Shown here one piece after another: positions 1 through 8,337 of a stretch of 64,000 bases of DNA. The notes under the pieces are model-generated. The model saw only the letters and a list, made by a program, of their open reading frames with translations. It was not told the DNA's origin and searched no databases. A program made the position numbers and the translations under genes. The first letter of the stretch is position 1, and each line of letters starts with the position of its first letter. The DNA is from Phoma sp. XZ068 (taxonomy: Eukaryota; Ascomycota; Dothideomycetes; Pleosporales; Didymellaceae), in NCBI GenBank assembly GCA_004835665.1, contig RBKR01000004.1:1736001-1800000 (forward strand), written 5' to 3'.

Positions 1-158
1 TGAGGTCTATATCGTTACTGCTTATGAGGGATCTAGGTTGAGTTCTACAGAATGCCTCCATGATATCTGATACTAATTGAATACGGATGGTGGTGCATGA
101 CTTCCCTCTCCATACGAGAGCTGGTCTTTCTACAATAATACATACAAGCGGAGGGGCA

Positions 159-1777
159 TCAGTACATCTCATATCGCCATCCAAGCTGGACCATCTCCTC
201 AGTGACGCCACCTCGGATAACCTTCGCAATCTGGTCTGGGTCACCTGAATCCAGGCGCTTGTTCTCACGACGGACGAGCCATCTGTAAAAGGTGATGGTG
301 CATGCAAAAATGAATGCGCAACCCATCAGAGTGCCAAATGCCGCAAAGAATTGCGGCGGTGCATAGTACAGGTAGGAAGCCCAAATGTTGGATGTGCCAC
401 CAATGGCGTTCACCAGGGCAGATGCTGCTGCACGCTTGGCTGTTGGTCGTGCCAGATGCAAGTTGATCGTCTTGTATAGCACGAGCTGTGGTCCGACTGA
501 GGCGAATGGGAGGATCATCATCGAAAAGTACCTCGCACCCACGTTCAGTGTCGCCATTGGGATGACATACATTGCACATGCAGTGGCAATGCACGCAAGT
601 ATGATAGGGTATGCTATGTTCTTGCGGTCGGAGTACCACATGAGCCAGTAGTACACAATACCTGCGAGGATGTATGGTGGTGCAGTCAAGAGAAGACTGG
701 TGGTACCCTTGTATCCGAGTGACGCCACGAGCGTAGGGAAGTAGTTGGCGATAGAACCCTGCGCTTGGGAAAGAAGGTTGCAGAAGATGAGGAGCAGCAG
801 CTTGGGGTCTGTAATGGCCATCTTGAATCCTTGCAGCACGCTCTCATCTTCTGTGCTTCCCTCGGCGGCGCCCGACTCGGATTCGATGCGCCAGACAGCA
901 AGGTCGCGCTGGATTGGTGAGAGGATCTTGCTGTTGTGCGGGAACTCTGGCATCAGGAAGGCGCAGACTCCGCCAATGCCAACTGTGGCCGAGCCTTCGA
1001 TGATGACTGTGGGCGTATATTAGCATCTGTCATCGTTTCGGATGTTAAGATTGTTATCAACTTACACAGCCATTGCCACGCACGAATACCGTGACTTCCA
1101 TCGAGCTTGAAGACTGCAGCAGCGAATAGGCCACCGAAGGCATTGCCGAACTGCTGCGCAATTTACAGTGCAGCGATACGCTTTCCGAGTTCAGTCTTGT
1201 TGTACCATGCTGACAAGTAATAGATAGCACCAGGGAAGAACCTGCAAAAGAGCATTAAATCAGTAAAATCCTGTCGAGTGTGCTGCAGGGTAACTTACAC
1301 AGCTTCAGCAGCTCCTAGAATGGCACGCACAGCCAGCAATTGGCCGTACGTCTTCACAGCAGCTGTGGCAGCGGAGATTGTACCCCAGATGACCACGGCC
1401 GCACAGATGTAAAGACCTGGCCTGGAGATCTTCGCAATGATCAAGTTACTCGGAATTTGAAAGGGCAGGTAGCCGACGAAGAGGATCGAGATTGCAGTTG
1501 CAAACTGCTGGGTCGTCATGTTGAGATCCTGCATGATGCCCTGCAACTTCGCTGCAGCCAGGTTCTGACGGTCGATATAGTTCAAGATGTAGAGGATGCC
1601 GATGATCGGAAGGACGATGAGGTCGATCTTGCGTACAAGTTTCTTGTTGAGGACTGCGATTTCCTCCTTGCTGAGGGCACGAAGGGACTCTGGCATGCGC
1701 TCATTGTCGACGGTGCCGAACTCGACATCAGTGCCCACGGTCCCAACGAGCTCCAACTTCTTCAGGTCGGTCGCCAT
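159..1777 (-). pseudogene. Dal5-like MFS transporter interrupted by one in-frame TAA
   Basis: Major facilitator of the fungal allantoate permease (Dal5/anion:cation symporter) type, expected to import small organic anions across the plasma membrane. Exons 1777-1299, 1241-1066 and 1006-159 join in frame over 501 codons, the usual family length; introns 1242-1298 and 1007-1065 are GT-AG. Exon 1 has the cytoplasmic N-terminus and the first helices with the motif ILNYIDRQNL; exon 2 gives FFPGAIYYLSAWYNKTELGKR; exon 3 carries helices 6-12. Codon 186, at complement(1163-1165), is TAA inside the conserved stretch RIAAL-stop-IAQQFGNAFGG, where Tyr is usual. No GT-AG pair removes it while keeping the frame. 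All else is intact, so this is a recent nonsense allele or a base error. It is divergent from the aldolase gene and shares its promoter region. Confidence 0.8.
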
Positions 1778-2395
1778 TGTGGTATGACTCAGTAGTCTGG
1801 AGAGAATTGAAGAAGAGTGAATTGAAGTCGCAGCTCACAATGATGCTGGCAACGAATGATCAGCATCTCATAACCAAGTGTCATGATTTATAGCGACTCT
1901 GCCATAGCATGCGTGTTCACGGACTTGCGATAAGAGTGAGAGGAGCACCCCAGCTGATATCACGTCCCGAACTATTGGGCGCTAATCTTTGGGGGCTTAT
2001 CTCACGCGGCACAAAATCTGGGGTACAGCGTCCATGACGGGTGGTCCCTGCAGCGAGCTAGCAAGCTGTTGGGGAGGAGCTCCTCCGATTCCTCCAGGTG
2101 GGGCCACACTTTCCATCCCGACATCGTCGGCATCGGAGTGGGTCCAAGGTGCTCCTCACGACGTGCGCTCCGCGATGGACAATGGAGCAGACGAGATGGA
2201 ACGACGTGCAGGCGTTACGACGCTACTTAGATGGACGCGATGTCCAAGACATTAAAATCACATCTTCCATCTCATCATTCCACCTTCACTCACGCCCTAT
2301 CTTAATACAACCTGGAATTTGAAGCATAAAGCAATCAAGTTCTTTCTGCGATAGATATCAACTTTAACTGACGTCTGCCTACTCCACCGCACACC
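1778..2395. promoter_or_regulatory. Divergent promoter region, MFS transporter / aldolase
   Basis: A 618-bp region between two start codons facing apart. It holds the palindrome at 2073-2086 and a nearby CTCC-rich stretch (2080-2096). No coding signal was found. Confidence 0.7.
2073..2086. promoter_or_regulatory. Palindromic candidate operator GGAGGAGCTCCTCC
   Basis: A perfect 14-bp palindrome 296 bp upstream of the transporter start and 310 bp upstream of the aldolase start. Its 12-bp core GAGGAGCTCCTC recurs exactly in the RidA/dioxygenase promoter at 4598-4609. I found no third full copy when reading the window. The binding factor is not known. Confidence 0.55.
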
Positions 2396-3211
2396 ATGGG
2401 TTACCCTACCGCACAAACAACGAAGATTCAGAACCCTCGTCTGAGGCTCTTAAACAAGATCAGAGCTGGGGAGTTCCCCCTCATGACCTTTGTTGCGATA
2501 CCTTCTGTCCGTCAAGCACAGATTGTTGCATTGACAGGTCTTGATGGCATCATCATCGACTGCGAACATGGTCACATTGGCGACGATGCCATGCACAACT
2601 CGGTAGCCGCGATATCAGCCCTCGGTGTATCACCTGTCATCCGTATTCGCGGACCTGCACACGACATTCTCAAGCGCGCCCTTGACACAGGCGCCCACGG
2701 CATCATGGTTCCTCAGATCAACAACGCAGAAGAAGCCGCACAAGTCGTTGCATCGTCGAAGTTCCCACCACAGGGTGTTCGTGGCCAGGGTTCCGCATTC
2801 CCAGCCATCGGTCATGGTCTCACAACACCCGAGTACATGAAGTCCGCCGATCAAACAATAATCACCATGATCCAAATCGAGACACGAGCCGGAGTTGAGA
2901 ACGTCGACGCCATCGCTGCGGTTCCAGGTGTGGACCTGATCTTCATTGGCCCCAACGACCTCGCACAATCACTTCTCGGCTACACACCTGCACGAGGTGA
3001 CGAGCCAGAGTTTGTCCAGGCTGTAGACAAGATCATTGCTGCTGCTCGCAAGAACGGCAAGTGGGCTGGGAGAATGGTCAACAACGGCACTGCGGCGAAG
3101 GAGGCAAGGGAAAAGTACGACACAGTTGCCATCACCGGTGACACAAAGGCTATTCAGAATTGGTACATGGCGGAGTTTGAGATCGCGAGGTCTGGTGTGG
3201 AGCAGCCTTAA
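2396..3211 (+). CDS. HpcH/HpaI family aldolase (class II, metal dependent)
   Basis: Intronless, 271 aa, close to the usual 250-270 aa of HpcH/HpaI aldolases. These cleave or form 2-keto-3-deoxy or 4-hydroxy-2-oxo acids, releasing pyruvate plus an aldehyde. Visible active-site landmarks are the DCEHGH motif at residues 55-60 (catalytic His by family knowledge), IQIETRAG with the metal-binding Glu162, and IGPNDLA with the metal-binding Asp188. The start ATG sits in the context CACCATGG. No targeting signal is seen, so it is probably cytosolic. The gene is divergent from the MFS carrier and next to RidA and dioxygenase genes, which suggests it performs a late C-C cleavage in a small catabolic route. 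The exact substrate cannot be told from sequence. Confidence 0.9.
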   Translation: MGYPTAQTTKIQNPRLRLLNKIRAGEFPLMTFVAIPSVRQAQIVALTGLDGIIIDCEHGHIGDDAMHNSVAAISALGVSPVIRIRGPAHDILKRALDTGAHGIMVPQINNAEEAAQVVASSKFPPQGVRGQGSAFPAIGHGLTTPEYMKSADQTIITMIQIETRAGVENVDAIAAVPGVDLIFIGPNDLAQSLLGYTPARGDEPEFVQAVDKIIAAARKNGKWAGRMVNNGTAAKEAREKYDTVAITGDTKAIQNWYMAEFEIARSGVEQP

Positions 3212-3931
3212 GTCGGTGCACAGAGACAGTGGTAGATGATTGGCGGAGTGACATAGAGACCAATGGTCAGATGAGTACGAGCAACAGCAATACATATGTT
3301 TGTCGAACAGCTCTTTCGTGTACAATCTGAACCAAGCGACTCGCACTCCGCCATGTCTACTTACTTTTCGTTGTGGACGTTCGTGCCGTTGGACAAACAT
3401 ATGTATTGCTGTTGCTCGTACTCATCTGACCATAGATCTCTAAATATATTATTCTTCAAACTACTTGATTGGATGAATTTATGTAACTGATGGTGAAGCA
3501 TCCCTGCTTTCATTACATATCTGTATCTCGCCGCTGGAGCTTCCGACCATAGAATGTAACGATATTATGAAATCTAAGCTTACGGAGATTCACTCATTAG
3601 CTGCTATGTACTCGTAATACAGGCTATACGACCGTGTTCCTATGCCAGCCTGTAATCATGAAGCGCGTCCTGGTACTAACGCAAGAACATACAAAAGCGG
3701 GCACAATGATGGATATAGCTCATACGTCTATTTGGAATTCGGTTTTTGTTAAATAGTCATGTCTTCTTGATTTGAATTCTATAATTTGTCTATATTCCCC
3801 TTCGAAATATGCCCAGGCAAAACTTGAAGCCTGCCACTTTTCCTGGCCAGAGGCCCTACGTGTAGTCCACAAATGGCACTAGGCCTTTTCTGTGTTGAGT
3901 ATTGCTGTTCTCGTACTCGCGCGGGATCCGT
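3212..3931. other. Intergenic region between aldolase and RidA ends
   Basis: A 720-bp tail-to-tail region between convergent genes. It contains the long inverted repeat 3254-3442 and, at 3899-3918, a partial further copy of its arm. The rest is AT-richer than the genes and shows no coding potential. Confidence 0.6.
3254..3442. repeat. Inverted repeat, 51-bp arms around an 87-bp centre
   Basis: Left arm 3254-3304 and right arm 3392-3442 are reverse complements with two mismatches; the inner 42 bp (3263-3304 against 3392-3433) are perfect. The spacer is 3305-3391. It starts 42 bp after the aldolase stop, so it probably lies in that mRNA's 3' UTR and could fold into a long hairpin. It could instead be a small non-autonomous element with long terminal inverted repeats; no clear target-site duplication is seen. 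Confidence 0.85.
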
Positions 3932-4340
3932 TTAGACCTGCGCAATGCACTCAATCTCGATGACAGTACCTTCGCCAGGAGCCAGAGCCTGAAGACACGA
4001 CCGCGAAGGCATGGGCTGTGGGAGGAAGTCGATGTAAACCTCGTTCATTGCGGCAAAGTCCTTCATGTCCGCCAGGTATACATTGTACTTAACGACCTGC
4101 TCAAGGGACGACCCGGACAGCTCAAGGACCTCCTTGAGGTTTTGCAGGACTTTTCTCTAGAACTCTAGTTAGTACGTGACAAGGAGAAGCTATTAGTCCG
4201 GAGGAAAGACTTACTGTTGCTTGCTTGATCTCTCCTGTGGCTGTCTGTCCGGCGCAGAACACAAGGCCGGGTACCTTTGTAGCAGGGCAGTTGTGAGGCT
4301 TGGTAGGGAACTTCTCGCTGGAAATGAGCTGGCGCGACAT
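3932..4340 (-). CDS. RidA/YjgF/YER057c family enamine/imine deaminase
   Basis: Two exons, 4340-4215 and 4156-3932, split by a 58-nt GT-AG intron, give 116 aa, slightly shorter than the typical 125-130. The N-terminal part has the family start (SSEKFPTKPHNCPA) and GLVFCAGQTA; the C-terminal part has LKEVLELSGSSLEQVVKYNVYLADM, the substrate-binding Arg of the MPSRSC stretch, and the terminal IEIECIAQV. RidA proteins hydrolyse reactive enamines/imines made by PLP enzymes and act as homotrimers; cluster members often have a pathway-specific deaminase role. It is divergent from the dioxygenase gene over a 722-bp promoter carrying GGAGCTCC-type palindromes. No organelle signal is evident. Confidence 0.88.
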
Positions 4341-4530
4341 GGTTGCTGGTGGATGAGGTGGTTATGCGTGAAAAGCGAGATTTGTTATGGTGGCTTGATC
4401 TGGATTATACAATGGAGGAATGGTTGGGAACGCATCTTGGCCTACTCGACTACCTTTAAACTACAACCACAACCAAGATCGCCCCTCTTCGGAGCGAAAT
4501 TGTCCTGCTCAACGCTGGTGGTGGAGACAA

Positions 4531-4538
4531 GGAGCTCC
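4531..4538. promoter_or_regulatory. Short palindrome GGAGCTCC
   Basis: An 8-bp core match to the shared cluster palindrome, 191 bp upstream of the RidA start. Weak on its own; listed because it lies 60 bp from the full site. Confidence 0.3.
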
Positions 4539-4597
4539 AGGACCGGACCCCAGATAGCGCTAGTGACGCGCGCTAGGCGGAGGCCCCACAGAACGGG

Positions 4598-4609
4598 GAG
4601 GAGCTCCTC
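4598..4609. promoter_or_regulatory. Palindromic candidate operator GAGGAGCTCCTC
   Basis: A perfect 12-bp palindrome identical to the core of the site at 2073-2086. It lies 258 bp upstream of RidA and 454 bp upstream of the dioxygenase start. Confidence 0.55.
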
Positions 4610-4885
4610 TCGCCACTATCACTCCTCCTCAACCATCCTCTATCACTCCTCCAATCTAACGCATTCGGTCATTTGTGTAGCTTGAGGACGGTTATGGAGG
4701 AGCATAGACAACGGGGGAGAGATAGGTAACGGTTCGGATGCGGGGAGCTGCATGGCTGAACTACCGATGCATGAGCCGTCTCGATAGTAGTATCCGCAGG
4801 CCTAGGCCGCGCCGCGTAGGTCTGGTATCAGATTTGAGCATAGCCTGAGTCAAGATCTACCTCTAGTATGGGCTGCCTCGTGTGT

Positions 4886-4895
4886 GGAGGAGCTC
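4886..4895. promoter_or_regulatory. One-sided match GGAGGAGCTC
   Basis: Ten bases identical to the left side and centre of the palindrome at 2073-2086, 168 bp upstream of the dioxygenase start. The right side (GACGG) does not match, so at best a half-site. Confidence 0.3.
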
Positions 4896-5062
4896 GACGG
4901 ACCAAGCCTTACTCTGTAAACAGACCTCGTCCCCAGAATCACACCACGTCTCGCGCCAGTGAATATAAGGACTGGCCCTCGTCTAGGTCGAAATTGTTAT
5001 AACTATTAACTTGAGCAATTGAATACATCCGCCTCGTTATATCTCTTCATCTCTTTCCCACT

Positions 5063-6371
5063 ATGGCACCTGCCGCTAAATTCAACCCTCCTGCCGCCGA
5101 CCTTCCCGGCAAGCCAGTTGTGCCAGAATGGATCCCTCCCCCAATCACACAGCAGAAGGAGAACTTCGCTGAGCTTACTTCGATCGACCTGTCTCTGATG
5201 GACTCTGATAATCCAGCAGTGGTTGAAGATCTTGTGCAACAGGTGAAGAGAGCTATCCGCGAGGATGGTTTCTTGTTCCTGGAGAACTATGGCATTTCTT
5301 TGGAGCAGTTGCACCGACAATTCGCTCTCGCACAATACCTATACCACAACATCAGTGAGGAGGACAGGGAGCGTCTTCTCTTCAACCCCGAGACTGGCGT
5401 ATGGTCCGGCTACAAGCACCCCTACGGTTTCAAGGTAAGATAACGCGTCTGATCATGCTCTAGATCAAGAACTAACATTTAGCGCAGCGTCACCGCGGGA
5501 CACCAGATGGTATCGAGCAATTCAATTGGTACAAGCCCGACTGGCAAGATATGAACCGTATCCCCAAGTGCCTCCACCCGTTTATGGACGAAATCGAAGA
5601 GTTCTGCAACTACCTTACCGGGTCCGTAAACCGCCGCCTGCTCACACTTTTCTCCCGTGTGCTCGAACTGCCCGATGACTACCTCTGGGATAATGTTCAG
5701 TCTCACGATGGGCCTACAGGCGAGGGCTACTTCCGCCACGCACTCTTCCGCCCCGTGCAGAAGCAGACACAAGAAGCATCAAAGGGACTGCGTATGCACG
5801 GCCACACCGACTTTGGACTCACAACACTTCTTTTCTCCGTTCCAATCTCGTGTCTGCAGATCTGGGGTAAGGACGAGCAGTGGTACTATGTCCCATACAA
5901 GCCCGGCGCGCTTGTTATCAACATCGGCGACACACTAGAGATTGTTTCTGGTGGGCACTTCAAGGCCACAAGGCACCGAGTTTTCAAGCCCCCTGTTGAT
6001 CAGCTCGAGCAAGAGCGTCTGTCACTTGTTTTGTTCAACAGCTCGATTGGCGAACTACGCATGACCCCCGCACATGGTATGTCCTCTCCCCTCTAACCAT
6101 TAGTGAAGATGCTAACGGCTTCATAGAATCCCCGCTCATTCAGCGCGAAGGGTGTGTCGAAGACCAGGGCGTGTACTCAGAGTTCAAGAAGCGCACTCTA
6201 CAGGGCGAACTGGTACCTACCAACCGTCAATGGCGCGAGATTCAGATTGCGTCAGCGACAGATCCCACAGATACTGTTCACAACCGCGTTGGTGTCCACC
6301 AGGTGATCATTGATGGGAAGCTTATGCATCAGCGAGAGTACATGGGTGTTAAGGTTGTGCTGCCTGTATAG
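5063..6371 (+). CDS. 2-oxoglutarate/Fe(II) dioxygenase, isopenicillin-N-synthase-like
   Basis: Three exons (5063-5434, 5488-6076, 6127-6371) give 401 aa. An N-terminal DIOX_N-like part (IDLSLMDSDNP, residues ~40-100, with REDGFLFLENYGI) precedes the jelly-roll core. Iron ligands are visible: H230-T-D232 in MHGHTDFG and H287 in ATRHRVFKP; R301 and S303 (ERLSL) form the 2-oxoglutarate clamp. Both introns are about 50 nt GT-AG. Such enzymes hydroxylate or desaturate small molecules; family membership alone does not give the substrate. It is longer than plain family members because of a C-terminal extension (exon 3). It shares a promoter region with RidA and probably works in the same route as the aldolase and transporter. 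Confidence 0.9.
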
Positions 6372-6583
6372 GAAGCTGTCATTTGAGTTTGCATATTTTA
6401 ACTTTCAAGCGTCCGCATTCATTAAAGTCTTTGTATACTCTGTCAATATACTCTGTCAATATTTATCCTTCGAAGTACAAAGGGAGCCCATGGTGTGGTG
6501 TTGGTACCATTGTACCATCACTCAAATGTTTTCGGTGGAGTGTAAAGCCTCGAGTGAATAGTGCCAGTAACTAGTGGTCGTTC

Positions 6584-7061
6584 TCATATCCTTCGCGCGT
6601 CGTTTGGTATCGAGGCAAAGCGAGGACCTCGCCGCATGCGAAGCATCGAGGTGTATATCTCTTGTTGGTACCGCCGCGCATCCCTGATATCAACCCAGCC
6701 GTGAGAGCAAGCGGTCGACATCTCGATATCTAAAACAGAGAGAATTAGTATTTGGGCGACACTGGGAGATCTCAGGATAAAAACGCACCTTCATCCCGCA
6801 CAATTCGACTTCGTTTCCTCTTGAAGCTTCTCAGGCGGTTTGACAGCTGCAGTCGGTATTTGAGAAGAAGCCCAAGACCAGATAATAGAAATGTCAGACA
6901 AAGGGTAATCAGCGCTATTGTGGCTTCTGACGACCATCTCTTAGTACTGTTGTCGTTCAAAGGTTGGACTAATGTGCCTGGAAGAGAGCGTTAGTACCTA
7001 TGTACACATGTGATCCCCTAAGCGAAGTAGATAGTCTTGGAAGCTTACTGTTGAAGACCAT
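6584..7061 (-). CDS. Small single-pass membrane protein, function unknown
   Basis: Not recognised. Three exons join in frame: 7061-7049 (only 13 nt), 6977-6789 and 6729-6584, with GT-AG introns of 71 and 59 nt, giving 115 aa. It starts MVFNSTLVQPLNDNSTKR, with two N-glycosylation sequons (NST) before one hydrophobic span (ATIALITLCLTFLLSGLGLLL, residues ~24-44). A strongly basic segment follows (NRLRSFKRKRSR), suggesting the C-terminus faces the cytosol, then a short soluble tail. The charge pattern and sequons look like a real small membrane protein, but there is no homology evidence here. The middle exon alone is open for 62 codons. Confidence rests on the splice sites and frame only. Confidence 0.45.
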
Positions 7062-8337
7062 CGTTATATCTCTCGGCGCCGTCGTATGGAAGCAAATGCG
7101 AAGAGGACTTGGACGCGCCAACGTCCTCACAATCTCAGCCACAAGGTGGTGACTAATACCAACAACAAACTGGTATGCTCAGGTAGAGTTGCGAAGATGA
7201 TGTAATTTATATACGAGGTGTTCTGAGCGTGCAATGAATCAAGCATTATGAAAAGCGACGCTCGTCTGTTCTTATACCTACCTAGTTATGCATGTATGAA
7301 TGGCTGCATGCTGCACCGCAGTTGCGCACGGTCCTCACTGTGGACCAGTAGGCAACTCGGGTGGTCTCAAATGGTTACTCTGCGCCTCCTAAAGACACCA
7401 AGCTGTACGATATGACGAGGAGGATGATCCTATCATTCCCGCAACAGAAGATGAAAATCTACAACCGGCAAGGCAGCTACGACTTGCGAACACTTAGTAT
7501 AGTCGTTGACGAATAGGCTTCCCCATCGTCAGACTTGAGCGGTGCTAAATTCTGCGAGGCTGTCCCATTCTATCCTGAGTGTTGAGACGGTAACTTGCCT
7601 AGTAGATGATCGATCTCAAAGCTGTGGGTGAAATTATGACGTGGATTATAGAGCATGTGCAAGCGACGGTGTCGGCTTCTGTTGTAGGCTTGCAGTACTG
7701 GGCATGGCGCTGGACTGACGAGGCTGAACCCACTCCCTGGAGCCGCACTCTCTGGAGCCGCACTCCCTGGAGCTGCACTTCCTTGCTGCATGCGCTAACG
7801 TCATCGTGCAGCAAGCAGTAAGAAACACTGCATCTGCAGCAACGAAAAGCAAAAAAGGCACGCTGATTCGTAGTGACTTGTACATTTCTACCTAATCTCC
7901 TATGCAATTTCATCATTCCATCTCAAAGCCACCCCAAGAGTCCAGCTTAACCCCAAAAGGAGCCCGCCAAACGGGGTAGCAATGAGCCATGCACAATATG
8001 TCCAGCCCATCCGACCTTCCCAGCGGACAGGTAACGAACCGCAAACCGCCCAATATCTTCAAGACATTATCCACTAGTAAAGAGACCTGAGCTACTTCCG
8101 CGTCACAAGTGACGCAGAAGCAGACACGGGCCTCTGGGTATAAACACTGAAAGCAAGTAAAATGGTCTGTACTGCGCCCTTGTATATAGGGACGGGGTGT
8201 AAGGCTTGCCAGGCGCAATAGCAGGAATAAGAAGGTAATCAAAAAAGCTAGATATCGAAGGTAAACGAGTGACTTGACCGTGTAAGGAAATCGCAAAAAT
8301 GCTCCACATGTCCTCATGAAAGATCGCTAATGCAAAT
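7062..8337. other. Intergenic region with a 15-bp minisatellite
   Basis: About 1.3 kb without a supportable gene. The right end (8000-8337) is probably the 3' UTR of the SH3 protein gene. It contains a short minisatellite at 7731-7779. Several open frames below 140 codons overlap each other on both strands and lack conserved features. Confidence 0.5.
7731..7779. repeat. Minisatellite, 15-bp unit, about three copies
   Basis: Three tandem units of the form CACTCYCTGGAGCYG followed by a decayed partial unit. It makes short Ser/Ala/Pro or Trp/Ser/Arg repeats in open frames on either strand, which I do not regard as genes. Confidence 0.7.

Larger units (their letters stand above)
4341..5062. promoter_or_regulatory. 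Divergent promoter region, RidA / dioxygenase
   Basis: A 722-bp region between start codons facing apart. It holds a full palindrome at 4598-4609, a short one at 4531-4538, a one-sided match at 4886-4895, and several CTCCTC runs around 4605-4652. No gene is seen inside. Confidence 0.7.

Noticed and set aside
7570..7916. Overlapping open frames with Ser/Ala/Pro repeats
   Set aside because: Produced by the 15-bp minisatellite on both strands; no conserved sequence outside the repeat.
7913..8317. 134-codon hydrophobic open frame beside the SH3 gene
   Set aside because: Lies in the likely 3' UTR of the SH3 gene on the same strand, with no motif; overlapped by another frame of similar length.
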